Origin: Albidovulum litorale
GTDB lineage: Bacteria > Pseudomonadota > Alphaproteobacteria > Rhodobacterales > Rhodobacteraceae
Assembly (NCBI RefSeq): GCF_025751495.1
Contig: NZ_JAOWKZ010000003.1
Location: 434,001-498,000, forward strand
DNA: 64,000 nt
Reading direction: 5' to 3'
In this document: positions 1 to 8,640 of the stretch, piece after piece
How positions within the stretch are numbered: position 1 is the stretch's first letter
How the letters are laid out: each line of letters starts with the position of its first letter
The notes under the pieces: model-generated
What the model was told of the DNA's origin: nothing
Databases searched by the model: none
Seen by the model: only the letters and a program-made list of their open reading frames with translations
Program-made: the position numbers and the translations under genes

Positions 1-2
1 TC

Positions 3-800
3 CGCGCGCTGGAAGAGAGCCTGCACACCACCCTTTTTCACCGCCATGCGCGGGGACTGATTCTCACCGAGCAGGGCGAATTGCTGTTCGACGCGACGTC
101 GGCGATGAACAAGCGTCTGGAAACTGCCGCAGCCCGCATCCGCGACAGCGAGGATGAGGTATTTGGCGAACTCAAGGTCACGACAACCACGGCTTTCGGG
201 ACGCTCTGGCTCGCGCCGCGCCTCGGCAAGCTTTACGACAAGTATCCCGATCTGAAGATCGAGATGATGCTTGAGGAACGTGTACTTGACCTCCCGATGC
301 GTGAGGCCGATGTCGCGATCCGCATGAAGGAACCCAGTCAGGCCGACCTGATACGCCGAAGGCTGATGAACATCCGGATGCGGCTCTATGCTACCGCAGA
401 ATATCTTGAACAGGCCGGAACCCCGGAATCACTCGAAGACCTCGGCAGGCACCGGCTGATCAGTCAGAGCCTGACCGCCCCGCAGGTCGGGGCCGGGGCA
501 ACGCTGGTTCAGACCCTTCTGGCCCATGACATCCGTTCGACGCTGACCGTGAACAGCTATTACGGCGTACTGCAATCGGTGCTGTCGCATCTCGGCATCG
601 GTGTGCTGCCGGATTACCTGACGGATGACTTCCCCAACCTTGTGCGCGTCCTGCCGGATGTGGAATCCGGCGAGGTGCCGGTCTTTCTCGCCTATCCCGA
701 GGAACTCCGGCAATCCAAACGCGTGGCGGCCTTCCGCGACTTCGTGATGGAAGAGATCATTCTTTACCGAAAAAGCCGCCGCGACGAGCAGACAACCTGA
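3..800 (+). CDS. LysR-family transcriptional regulator (5' truncated by window edge)
   Basis: The reading frame is open from base 3 and ends in TGA at 800, so the first part of the N-terminal winged HTH is missing. What remains starts in the distal HTH/wing (LFHRHARG, then LTEQGELL, the usual LysR linker helix start) and continues through the periplasmic-binding-protein-like effector domain (GTLWLAPRLGKLY, GIGVLPDYL). LysR proteins bind promoter DNA and respond to a small effector; nothing here identifies the effector. A probable small RNA follows on the same strand about 100 bases downstream. Family assignment is firm, target unknown. Confidence 0.9.
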   Translation, partial: RALEESLHTTLFHRHARGLILTEQGELLFDATSAMNKRLETAAARIRDSEDEVFGELKVTTTTAFGTLWLAPRLGKLYDKYPDLKIEMMLEERVLDLPMREADVAIRMKEPSQADLIRRRLMNIRMRLYATAEYLEQAGTPESLEDLGRHRLISQSLTAPQVGAGATLVQTLLAHDIRSTLTVNSYYGVLQSVLSHLGIGVLPDYLTDDFPNLVRVLPDVESGEVPVFLAYPEELRQSKRVAAFRDFVMEEIILYRKSRRDEQTT

Positions 801-862
801 AATTGCAGTGAGGCATGTGCGCAACGCATACCGGCCATGACACGATTCAGATGCGTTTTTCC

Positions 863-891
863 TTGATCCGGCGAAACCCACAACCTAGATA
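863..891 (+). promoter_or_regulatory. Putative promoter of the small RNA
   Basis: TTGATC (863-868) and TAGATA (886-891) are separated by 17 bases and would place a start near 897-898, exactly where the first stem of the predicted RNA begins. The -35 is reasonable; the -10 is a poor sigma-70 match, so an alternative sigma factor is possible. Inferred from sequence only. Confidence 0.35.
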
Positions 892-896
892 GGAAT

Positions 897-978
897 AGAA
901 GCCAGCGGTTGAGGAAACTCTCGCTGACTTCTACCTCCCTGTTGGACTTAGGCCGAGCTTGTCTCGGCCTTTTTTTTG
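897..978 (+). ncRNA. Candidate trans-acting small RNA
   Basis: Between the LysR gene and the convergent dehydrogenase lies an 82-base unit with RNA-gene architecture. AGAAGCCAGCG (897-907) pairs with CGCTGACTTCT (922-932) with one mismatch, and inside it GAG-GAAA-CTC (911-920) forms a small tetraloop hairpin. A pyrimidine-rich single-stranded stretch containing CCTCCC (934-939) follows, then a strong intrinsic terminator. An exposed CCUCCC next to a terminator resembles the anti-Shine-Dalgarno segments of the CcsR-type stress sRNAs of Rhodobacter, but no DUF1127 gene lies next to it and homology is not established. Confidence 0.5.
951..978 (+). terminator. Rho-independent terminator
   Basis: GGCCGAG and CTCGGCC form a 7-bp stem around a short CTTGT loop and run straight into eight T residues. 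This is the clearest intrinsic terminator in the first kilobase and ends the candidate small RNA on the plus strand. Confidence 0.85.
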
Positions 979-1180
979 TTTCGCGGGCAGTCATGGCATG
1001 ATGCCCTACGGCTGTCCACCAACAAGTGAAAGCAAGTGCCTATCTGGATCTTTATTCCGTCAGAAATTCATTCACTGCTGAAGCAGGCGTCGCCTTTGTC
1101 CAATTCCTGACAGCGGGTGGTCATTCTGTAGGCATCTCGACTTTGCAGAGCCCCAAGGATCGGCAGGTTTCGATTAGGGT

Positions 1181-2188
1181 TTAAACGAAGCTGACGCCCC
1201 TACGCTGCGCCCGCAATCTCGGGTCGTGCGACTTGATCAATACCGACCGCCCCTCCAGCGCCTCGTCGCAGCGATCCAGGGTCTCGCGCTCCAACCGCTC
1301 CATCGCTTCGGCGGTGTAGAAGGTCAGATGCGGCAACATCAGGACGTTGGGGAGGCTGAAGAGCGGGCTCATGAGGTGGTCGGAGAGGTTGAGAGGTTCA
1401 GCGGAAAAGACATCCAGCCCGGCACCGGCGATACGGCCTTCGGTCAGTGCCGCGACCAGGGCAGCCTCATCCACCAATGCGCCGCGTGACGAGTTGATGA
1501 GGAGAGCGGTGGGTTTCATCGCGGCAAGTTCGGCGGCGCCGATGATATGGCGGGTCGTGGCGTTCAGTGTGCAGTGGAGCGAAACGAAATCGCTTTGCCT
1601 GAGCAGGTCGTGCAGATCGTCGACCTTTTCGACGCCACACGCGGCCATCTCCCCGGCTTCCATGCCGGGCGTATAGGATATGACCCGCGCGCGAAAGCCC
1701 TGCCCCGCCATGCGAGCAAAGCTGCGCCCGATCCTGCCCAGCCCGACGATGCCGACGGTCTTTCCCGCGATATCCGAGCCCATCCACCGGGCGGTGGGCC
1801 AGGCCCAGCCCTCGGCCCGCATCTGGCGGTCGAGGGGGATCAGCTTTTTCGCCAGCGCGATCATCAGGGTGAATGCGCCCTCGGCCACGGTTTCCTCGGC
1901 ATATTCAGGGATATTGACGACAGGAATGCCGCGCGCGATGGCGGCCGGGATGTCGATCGCGTCGATGCCTACACCGTACTTGACGATCCCCTTCAGGCGC
2001 GGCGCGGCGGCGATCACCGCCGCTGTAACCGGTGTGTAACACATGAGCAGAAGGTCTGCGTCGGCCACGGCCGCGACAAGCTCCGCCTCGGACGCGCCGT
2101 CAGGCAACAGCACAAGCTCACCTCGTTTGCGCAATTCGGCGTCGAGGAACGGCGTTTCCAGTTCAGCATCGGTGCGAACGGTCTTCAT
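1181..2188 (-). CDS. D-isomer-specific 2-hydroxyacid dehydrogenase (CtBP-like)
   Basis: A 335-residue cytosolic NAD-dependent dehydrogenase. The Rossmann glycine motif GLGRIG is at 149-154. The catalytic set of the family is present: Arg235 in NSSRGALVDE, Glu264 in FSAEP and His287 in LPHLTF. Length is normal. The family reduces 2-keto acids or oxidises D-2-hydroxy acids; the C-terminal-binding-protein-like subgroup has no fixed substrate, so none is proposed. It is transcribed alone and divergently from acylphosphatase. Its 3' end faces the candidate small RNA. Confidence 0.9.
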   Translation of the reverse strand: MKTVRTDAELETPFLDAELRKRGELVLLPDGASEAELVAAVADADLLLMCYTPVTAAVIAAAPRLKGIVKYGVGIDAIDIPAAIARGIPVVNIPEYAEETVAEGAFTLMIALAKKLIPLDRQMRAEGWAWPTARWMGSDIAGKTVGIVGLGRIGRSFARMAGQGFRARVISYTPGMEAGEMAACGVEKVDDLHDLLRQSDFVSLHCTLNATTRHIIGAAELAAMKPTALLINSSRGALVDEAALVAALTEGRIAGAGLDVFSAEPLNLSDHLMSPLFSLPNVLMLPHLTFYTAEAMERLERETLDRCDEALEGRSVLIKSHDPRLRAQRRGVSFV

Positions 2189-2264
2189 GGCCCCTGACCC
2201 GTCTTCGGTTATGCCTTGACCGTGCTATCATGCGGTGATCGGACCAGCCATAGCGGAGGGCACA

Positions 2265-2543
2265 ATGCGCGAGGTTGCCTGCTCTGTAAGGGTCACGGGC
2301 CGGGTGCAAGGCGTGGCCTATCGCGCCTGGACGCGGTCTCAGGCCGTGGCGCTCGGCCTTCGGGGCTGGGTCAGGAATCGCGGTGACGGCTCGGTTCTGG
2401 CGCTGATCGCGGGGCCTGAGAACGCCGTCGATGCGATGGTCATGGCGATGGCCGAGGGTCCTGGGGCCGCGCGGGTGACCGATGTATCGCGGGAAGAGGC
2501 CGATCCGGCCACGGTGCCCACCGGTTTCAGCATCGTGACCTGA
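2265..2543 (+). CDS. acyP: Acylphosphatase
   Basis: A 92-residue protein with the acylphosphatase signature: VTGRVQGVAYRAW near the N terminus (the Arg is the phosphate-binding residue) and GWVRNRGDGSV, whose Asn is the second catalytic residue. It hydrolyses carboxyl-phosphate bonds such as those of acyl phosphates. The start is the ATG at 2265 because GGAGGG lies 4 bases before it; an in-frame extension upstream adds residues unlike the family. It is divergent from the dehydrogenase and appears monocistronic. Confidence 0.92.
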   Translation: MREVACSVRVTGRVQGVAYRAWTRSQAVALGLRGWVRNRGDGSVLALIAGPENAVDAMVMAMAEGPGAARVTDVSREEADPATVPTGFSIVT

Positions 2544-2592
2544 AAGGGCCGGCGCCACCCGGAGAGAGGCGGCACCGGCGGTTCTGACGCCA

Positions 2593-3405
2593 TCACTCCG
2601 GACAGGGGTCCTTGGCGTTCAGAAGGTTTCCGGTCGAATACCAGACCGTCTGCGCCCCGCTGAGGTCAAGCGTTTGAGGCTTGTCTCTCCGGCCCTCGAA
2701 ACTGACCGGATGCGTGGTCGCTGACAGCGGTTCGGTGCAACTCACGGGTTCGGACGGCAGATCCGGGAATTCGACAACGACCCCGGCAGCCAGTTCGGCC
2801 ACCGAAAGCCAGTCCGGCGGGGCGGGCAGCGTTAGTATGTGCTGAAAGGAGGGATCTCGGGCGATGTAGTGGGTCAGATGCGCCTCATCGCCCTGACCGA
2901 AGATGACGTAGTTCAAATTTGCAGGTCGTTCGATCGAGAAGTTGAAGTGGCGGAAGATGACCACATCCTCGATCGTGACCGGCACATTGTCCCACAGGAC
3001 CGCCCCGGGCGTGCCGCCGCCCGCGTTCGAATAGCCATCATAGATCGTGGCCTTGAACTGACGCACTCCGCCCGCCTTGATCTCGGGCAGGGTGAACTGG
3101 TCGTCCGCGACATTGATCAGGTTGTAGGCCGTGCCGGAGTTTTCCGTGCGCAGCTTGCGGTATCCCGCCATCTGCTCATCCGGCAAGCTGGCGCGCAGCA
3201 CGACCTGATACATATGCTTTTCCATCGTGAACATCGGCATGTGGAGCAGGAAAAGACTGTCCTCGCCCACCATGAACATGCCGTGCTGGCCCGGCTGATC
3301 GGCCGCATCGGGGCCGGGCGCATGGGCGCGCGACGGTATAGCCAGGCCGATCAGAAGCAGGATCGCGAGGGCAAGTGCCAGGGCATAGGAAACTGATCGG
3401 CTCAT
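2593..3405 (-). CDS. Small secreted protein of the tyrosinase cassette, unknown function
   Basis: 270 residues beginning with a signal peptide (hydrophobic stretch about 8-25, then SRAHA). The mature part carries several His/Met residues (MPMFTMEKHMYQ, around 56-67), a possible metal-binding feature, and one likely disulphide pair (Cys near 220 and in the C-terminal DPCPE). No recognised domain. Its ATG overlaps the stop of the upstream c-haem gene (ATGA at 3402-3405), so the two are translationally coupled and probably act together outside the cytoplasm. Function not assigned. Confidence 0.7.
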   Translation of the reverse strand: MSRSVSYALALALAILLLIGLAIPSRAHAPGPDAADQPGQHGMFMVGEDSLFLLHMPMFTMEKHMYQVVLRASLPDEQMAGYRKLRTENSGTAYNLINVADDQFTLPEIKAGGVRQFKATIYDGYSNAGGGTPGAVLWDNVPVTIEDVVIFRHFNFSIERPANLNYVIFGQGDEAHLTHYIARDPSFQHILTLPAPPDWLSVAELAAGVVVEFPDLPSEPVSCTEPLSATTHPVSFEGRRDKPQTLDLSGAQTVWYSTGNLLNAKDPCPE

Positions 3406-4901
3406 TCAGAAAACTCCCTGGAAATTGTTACGCCGGTCACGGGCTGGCTGCTGGATGCCGTGCCGAAGAGGAAAGAAAAGTCAGAGGCGAGTGTCTTGCT
3501 GCCCGCGATGGTCGCGCTTTGGTGGCAGGCATTGCACGAGGGGCCGAGCCCGGGGGTGAAAAGCTGGGCATAGGTCTCCATCGTGGTGTTGGCGACGGGT
3601 GCGTTGGCCTCGGACTGAAAGGTGCCGTAGTTCAAGGGCACGACGGCATTCGCCCCGGGTTCGGGCGAAGGAGGTGCTGCGGCGCCGTCCCAGAGCACGT
3701 TGACGAGTTGATAATACTGGAACACCGATTTGCCACCGGTACTGGTCGCGAAGAGCTTTTGAACCTCGCTGTTGGTGGCGTTGAGGCCTGACGAGATCGG
3801 CACCTGCCGCGTCACCTGAATGGGTTTGGAATAGTCGCAGGTCTGGCCGCATTTCGGCATCACGTTCGGTGTGTCGCTGCTTTGCGGGTTGTTGAAGCTG
3901 TAGCCTGCGGGCGGCGTACCGTTTCCGGGCACATTGTCCACCTGTTCAAAGGTCGACCAGATGAGATTGGGCATCGAGGCGGTCTTGTGGATGATATGGA
4001 GGCCCACGAGCCCGACCACGGTCTCGCTGCAGGTCCCATCAGGGGCGACCAGATAGGCGGTGGAGGTCAGGTAGCGGTCATATAGCTCGGTATCGGCGCC
4101 AAGGTTGCGCCAGGCTGCCTTGAGTTCGAAGGCGCCAAGTTCCTCCTGGCTCTGCACGCCTGATCCGGCTGGCTTGCCCTTGGGCAGCGACAGGCCCTCG
4201 GGCGTCGTGCCATTGGCATTGGTCGCGACCGCCATCTGGTTGGCCGCGTCATAGAGCTTCTTGCCGGTGATATAATCGTATTCGGCCTTGCCCATCAGAC
4301 GTTCGAAGAAAACCAGATTGCCCGATTGATCGGTCAACCAGCCGCCCGTGGCTTCAAGGATTTCGTCCGAGACGGTCGAAAGCGTTCCGGTGCCAAGGTT
4401 GAAGCGATGCATCGGGTGGACCGCGGATTTCGAGGTGGCCGTCAGCACCCGGCCCGACCCGCCCGTGCCGAGCGTGCCATTGGCAGAGGTGCAGCTCGAG
4501 GGTGGCGGCGGCACGACGCCCCAATCGGTCGGGGTCGCGGCCCCCGCCTTGAAGACCTCGGGCGCGGCCATGAAGCTTTGCCAGACCGTGCCCCCCGCCA
4601 TCGCCTGACCGCCCTGCCCCGGCAGGCCGAAATCGGCAATGGTGGCCGTCCGGTCAGGCTCTCCCGCTTTGGCGGGCGTCGCGGGCCAGCCGGGATCGAC
4701 CGGCCAATTCAGTGACAGGAACATCTGCCAGGAATAGCAGTTCATATCCGCCTGCGTGGCGGTGAAGGGCGTGTCGCCGGTCAGGAACTTCGCCGAGGTC
4801 GGATCGGTGATGAGCTGACCGCTGCACGATTGTGCATGCACGGCACCGGCGGCAAGAAAAAGACTGACAGCAAGGTTGGCTAAATGGGAAAGACTATGCA
4901 T
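3402..4901 (-). CDS. Secreted c-type haem protein of the tyrosinase cassette
   Basis: 499 residues with a clear signal peptide ending near GAVHA-QS. Close to the C terminus it has a single CNACH motif (CxxCH, covalent haem c attachment) in the context GLGPSCNACHQSA, and further Cys pairs suggest disulphides (CGQTCDYS). The bulk of the chain matches no family I can name. One haem in a large periplasmic protein beside a copper oxidase cassette suggests electron transfer, but that is inference. It is coupled to the downstream small secreted protein and separated from the upstream gene by a strong terminator. Confidence 0.7.
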   Translation of the reverse strand: MHSLSHLANLAVSLFLAAGAVHAQSCSGQLITDPTSAKFLTGDTPFTATQADMNCYSWQMFLSLNWPVDPGWPATPAKAGEPDRTATIADFGLPGQGGQAMAGGTVWQSFMAAPEVFKAGAATPTDWGVVPPPPSSCTSANGTLGTGGSGRVLTATSKSAVHPMHRFNLGTGTLSTVSDEILEATGGWLTDQSGNLVFFERLMGKAEYDYITGKKLYDAANQMAVATNANGTTPEGLSLPKGKPAGSGVQSQEELGAFELKAAWRNLGADTELYDRYLTSTAYLVAPDGTCSETVVGLVGLHIIHKTASMPNLIWSTFEQVDNVPGNGTPPAGYSFNNPQSSDTPNVMPKCGQTCDYSKPIQVTRQVPISSGLNATNSEVQKLFATSTGGKSVFQYYQLVNVLWDGAAAPPSPEPGANAVVPLNYGTFQSEANAPVANTTMETYAQLFTPGLGPSCNACHQSATIAGSKTLASDFSFLFGTASSSQPVTGVTISREFSE

Positions 4902-4923
4902 GGGAATACCCTGTCCGGAGGTG

Positions 4924-4963
4924 AAAAAACAGGGCGGCCCCTGGCGGTTCTGGGGCCGCCCTG
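4924..4963 (-). terminator. Strong intrinsic terminator inside the tyrosinase cassette
   Basis: A perfect 12-bp inverted repeat (4930-4941 with 4952-4963, 10-base loop, GC-rich) is followed on the minus strand by six T residues (4924-4929 read in reverse). It lies between the 577-residue gene and the c-haem gene and should stop most transcripts coming from the tyrosinase promoter. Confidence 0.85.
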
Positions 4964-4967
4964 TGGC

Positions 4968-6701
4968 TCAGGCTGACGGGATGAGGGCCTGCCCGGCTTC
5001 CCAGGGATGTTCATCCGGCGTCGGGTTCTGCCCTTCGCCGGGGTTCAGCGCCCGGACCATGACCGGACCGGGCGCTGCCCCTTTTGCAACCGTTACACTC
5101 ATCACAAACCCCTGCGTGCCGCCACCATTGGTCTGCCCCGGCACGGCCGATGCATTCTTGAGAAACTTTTCCACCACGCAGGTGACATTCGGGTCGGAGA
5201 ACGCGACCCGCGCTGTCGCGGGCGTGGTGTTTTCATCTGCCCCCTGCACGATCAGCACGAAGCGGTTGGTCGTTCCCGGCACCAGAAGTGCTGGCAGGTC
5301 GGACGGGGACTCACCGTAGAAAAGACTTTCCGGCAGAAGCTGCACCGGCCAGGGCTGAAGCCCTGTTTTCCGGTCGGCGACGCAGGCCAGCGCCGTCAGG
5401 TCGGGCGCATCCCCGTTCGGCGTGACAGCAAGTGCGATCTTCATCTGGTTCAGGATCACGCCGACATGGCTGATCGGTATGCCGTAGATCGTGCAGTCCT
5501 CGATCGAAAAACCCGCGCTGTCGGGAATGTCGAAGGTGACATGCAGGATCTGGTCCGAGCCGTTCGGCCCGGTCCCGGCCGTGCCACGGGTGATCTGCCA
5601 ATAGCCCGAGATATCCTCGCCATTCGGGCCCTGCCAGCCTGCGAAGCTTTGAGGCTGCTGGATGTAAAGACCCACGGGATCGGTCAGCGTCAGTTTCGAT
5701 GTCCGAGAGGCCTGATTGGCCGCGAACCCGATATTTGGATCGGAGTTACGGAAGTTCTGGCCGTATTGCGCGCAGCAGATCAGCGTTTGGGGGTTGGTAT
5801 TGACCGAGGACGAGCGCTGGATCGTTGCGGCAGCGGCAAGATAGACCTCGGCCGAGAGCGTGTTCGGGGGTGAGGTCAGGTGCATCGCGCCGCCGAAGGA
5901 CCCGATCACGCGGCTTGGGCCCCGGTTCCACTTGTTGGTCGGGTCATAGGCCGGGTTGCCCGTCGTCGGGTCGATGACAGGATCGCCCTTCTTGCCCGTC
6001 GGCTGATCGTATTCGTAGCGCAGGTAAAGGTCCTCAAGCTGCACCGTCGGGTCGATATAGGCCTTGTAGATGCCCAGAACCGCTTTCGGGTTCTGCCGCC
6101 ACATCGTCAGGTAATAGGCGGGGTTTTCGCAGGTGAAGGCAATCGACTGCATCTTCCCTGCCGCATTGCGCAGGATCGACCATTCACAATACTCATCCTG
6201 CCAGCCGCGCGGGCCGGGGGGCGAGAAATCGGTGTATTTGCCGGTCCAGTTGATACTGGGGCAGCGTTCGGCCGGGATTTTCAGCAGCACCTGCCCCGGT
6301 TGCGGGTCATAAAGGACATAGGTCGTGCCATTCTGCGCGATCTGCCCGGTATCGGCGAGCGCCTGCACCTCGTCCATCGTCAGCGGGGCGGTCAACTGGC
6401 CGCCATTGGTGATGCCGGGATTGGTCAGGAACTGAATGAGCCGGTTGGGAAACGGCGTCCATTCGACAACGGCGGCGGTCGCGGTACCCATGCCGGCAGT
6501 CAGCGGATTGTAATAGTTGTCGCGCGGCGCGTCGTTCAGGTTCGACCAGGGATTGCCGATGATCGACATCGCGGTCCAGCCGGCGACATTATCGCTCCAA
6601 CCCTTCTGGAATGCGGCGAGATCGGCGGCTGACAGTCCAAGTTGCTTGTAGTCCTTCGGCCCCTGATGGGCGGGCGTGGAAAAGCTCGTGAAGCTCGACA
6701 T
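4968..6701 (-). CDS. Unknown 577-residue cytoplasmic protein paired with tyrosinase
   Basis: No signal peptide or membrane segment. The start at 6701 (MSSFTSF) is preferred: AAGGA lies about 7 bases upstream and this leaves a 25-base gap after the tyrosinase stop, whereas the longer frame would run into that gene. The protein is rich in Trp, Pro, Asn and Cys (CEWSILRN, FTCENPAY, LICCAQYG) and I recognise no family. Its immediate position behind the copper oxidase argues for a partner role such as maturation, copper delivery or a second oxidation step. Confidence 0.7.
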   Translation of the reverse strand: MSSFTSFSTPAHQGPKDYKQLGLSAADLAAFQKGWSDNVAGWTAMSIIGNPWSNLNDAPRDNYYNPLTAGMGTATAAVVEWTPFPNRLIQFLTNPGITNGGQLTAPLTMDEVQALADTGQIAQNGTTYVLYDPQPGQVLLKIPAERCPSINWTGKYTDFSPPGPRGWQDEYCEWSILRNAAGKMQSIAFTCENPAYYLTMWRQNPKAVLGIYKAYIDPTVQLEDLYLRYEYDQPTGKKGDPVIDPTTGNPAYDPTNKWNRGPSRVIGSFGGAMHLTSPPNTLSAEVYLAAAATIQRSSSVNTNPQTLICCAQYGQNFRNSDPNIGFAANQASRTSKLTLTDPVGLYIQQPQSFAGWQGPNGEDISGYWQITRGTAGTGPNGSDQILHVTFDIPDSAGFSIEDCTIYGIPISHVGVILNQMKIALAVTPNGDAPDLTALACVADRKTGLQPWPVQLLPESLFYGESPSDLPALLVPGTTNRFVLIVQGADENTTPATARVAFSDPNVTCVVEKFLKNASAVPGQTNGGGTQGFVMSVTVAKGAAPGPVMVRALNPGEGQNPTPDEHPWEAGQALIPSA

Positions 6702-6726
6702 TCGGAAATCCTTTCGGTCTGGGGCG

Positions 6727-8517
6727 TCAGTGGCAGCAGGGCCTCTCAGACGACCGGTCGATGGGGGCGAAACGCAGGTCCCCCCAGTGGAAAACGGGGG
6801 TAAATCCGGGCAAATCCCGATACTCGTCCTCACTCAATTCATGTCCGGTGTGCAGATGACTGACCCGGAAGCAGAGCCCCGGTTCCTCTCCGGCGGAAAG
6901 GCCAAGCGCCGCCGCCGCGCGGGAGGCGTCCAGCATGCGCGGGACACCATGGCGGATACAGCGACCCTTGTCGTCCGCAATGCCCATGCCGATGCGGCTG
7001 AAGCGGCCGACATAGGCGGGATTGTCAGCCTGCGCCGCGCCCGCCGCACCACCGAGGAATACATCAATCGTGTAGCTGTCATGGGTGCAGCGCACGCCGT
7101 CGAAGATGACCCAAGCAGGCCCCGGGGCGCTGGCGGACGGGGCAGACCCACCACTTATCGTCTGCCCCGTCCTCGCGCCGGACCCAGCCACCGGCGCGCG
7201 CCCCGTGAACTGCGGCGCGACAGGCGGGCCATAGTCGTAGCCCAGATGTCGGCTGTCCTGCGCCAGATCGCCCAGCGTCGTATAGCGCCACAGGTCAGGT
7301 GTTGCTTCGTTGATCTCTGCCGCCACCGGGCCGGTAAAGGGCCTCAGCGCCACGCCTGCGGTGTATTGCGCCACCGGATGGGCACGGATCCAGACTTCGA
7401 GCATACGGTCGATATTGGCGTGGTAGCAGATGAAGATCGGGTCGACGGCGGTATAGGCATTGTCGGCCATGTCGGCGCCAATCCAACCGTGGTAATTGTC
7501 GTGCGGCTGCTCATAGGCGCCGTCGAAATTCTGGTCGCGGTAGGGGTAAAGATCATCCGGCTGCGGCGGGGTGAAGGCGGGGATGTTGGCCCAGGGAAAG
7601 CCGGGCGAGCCCTGCGGCACGCTGAAGGTGGGAAACTTCAACGCATCCACGACCTGCTGCTGGAAAATCTCGGCCATCGCGAAGAGCTTCGCCCGCTCGG
7701 CCCGGTGATCGTCGCCCCTGGTGTAGAAAAGCGGATTGCGCTGGACATAGGTGCAATCGGGACCCGACATTTTGCCGATGGCGCAGAGCTTTGACCGCCC
7801 GTCCTTGGCCGCCGCGTAGCGCAAAGGATTTGGCCGCGTCTCACCGGTGCCGGGATGCACGTAGGTCTCATCGAGAAAGCATTGCGGCAGTCCCGCCGAG
7901 GGGCTGCCATCAATGCTCGCATCCTTCGCCATCCAGTCCCAGTAAGGGATCGGGCAGCCAAGAAGCGTCTCAAGATACATCAGGTATCCGCGATGCCAGA
8001 AGGCAAAGGCTTCCTGATAGTGCAGGCACCAGTTGGTGTGGATATAGGCCCATTTCTGCCAGGGCGAGGCCGGCGACGGATCGCCAACCTGCATGATGTC
8101 GTCAAGCCGCGCGCGGAAATCGTCGATCTCATCAGGACGCATCGCGGCCAGATCGCGCCGGATATAGGGCTCGGACGGGGGGACCGGCGGCTTCGGGATG
8201 CGGTCAGCCTTGTCGATCGGATCGGAGGACACCCTGCGCCAGCCCTGATTGACCCACAGCCGGAAAGTTTCAAGCGCATCGAAGGGCCAGAACTGCCGCG
8301 CATCGTCCGTCAGCGGCATCGAGCGCGACGCAAGGTGGTTGTAGATCGTCACCGACCATTCGCAGACAGACGCATAGTCGCCAAGGTCGATCAGATAGCC
8401 TTTCATGCAGCCGCGCCAGCCCTTGGCAATATCTGCGCGATCTTCGGCGGGCAGCCAGTAAGGGGCTGTGAAATAACAACTAATGTCGTCTGTCCATGTG
8501 GGTTGCGATGCAATCAT
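6727..8517 (-). CDS. Tyrosinase-family type-3 copper oxidase
   Basis: 596 residues with both copper sites readable. CuA: His160, His166 and His175, the last two in the H-x8-H spacing (WCLHY ... FWHRGYL). CuB: His339 and His343 (PHDNYH) and His366 in DPIFICYHANIDR, followed by the usual Trp six residues later. Such enzymes hydroxylate phenols and oxidise catechols to quinones with O2. It is longer than simple bacterial tyrosinases, with about 120 residues before CuA and about 200 after CuB; the C-terminal part may act as a lid. No signal peptide. First gene of its unit, divergent from an AsnC regulator. Confidence 0.93.
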   Translation of the reverse strand: MIASQPTWTDDISCYFTAPYWLPAEDRADIAKGWRGCMKGYLIDLGDYASVCEWSVTIYNHLASRSMPLTDDARQFWPFDALETFRLWVNQGWRRVSSDPIDKADRIPKPPVPPSEPYIRRDLAAMRPDEIDDFRARLDDIMQVGDPSPASPWQKWAYIHTNWCLHYQEAFAFWHRGYLMYLETLLGCPIPYWDWMAKDASIDGSPSAGLPQCFLDETYVHPGTGETRPNPLRYAAAKDGRSKLCAIGKMSGPDCTYVQRNPLFYTRGDDHRAERAKLFAMAEIFQQQVVDALKFPTFSVPQGSPGFPWANIPAFTPPQPDDLYPYRDQNFDGAYEQPHDNYHGWIGADMADNAYTAVDPIFICYHANIDRMLEVWIRAHPVAQYTAGVALRPFTGPVAAEINEATPDLWRYTTLGDLAQDSRHLGYDYGPPVAPQFTGRAPVAGSGARTGQTISGGSAPSASAPGPAWVIFDGVRCTHDSYTIDVFLGGAAGAAQADNPAYVGRFSRIGMGIADDKGRCIRHGVPRMLDASRAAAALGLSAGEEPGLCFRVSHLHTGHELSEDEYRDLPGFTPVFHWGDLRFAPIDRSSERPCCH

Positions 8518-8567
8518 CAGGCATTCTGCCTTGGGGTAAAATTCCTCTTCCAGATGTACTCGCTTGA

Positions 8568-8593
8568 GGCGAAAATCCGTATCTATTTTCGCC
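8568..8593. promoter_or_regulatory. Putative AsnC/Lrp operator
   Basis: GGCGAAAAT (8568-8576) and ATTTTCGCC (8585-8593) are a perfect 9-bp inverted repeat with an 8-base spacer in the 123-base gap between the divergent tyrosinase and AsnC-type genes. Size, AT-rich inner half-sites and position fit an operator through which the regulator controls both promoters. Confidence 0.55.
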
Positions 8594-8640
8594 CGAGGCT
8601 GTTAGTTGGTTTTCACCAAAATGCTGTTGGGGAAAAAAAT

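Noticed and set aside
1026-1184. GTG-started frame of 52 codons between the small RNA and the dehydrogenase
   Set aside because: Plausible composition but no ribosome-binding site, no family and a tail overlap with the convergent gene's stop.
2548-2580. Hairpin between the convergent acylphosphatase and secreted-protein genes as a terminator
   Set aside because: A GC-rich stem with one mismatch exists but there is no T tract on either strand.
7855-8640. Long in-frame extension of the AsnC-type regulator
   Set aside because: It runs antisense through the tyrosinase gene; the regulator has normal length from 8641.
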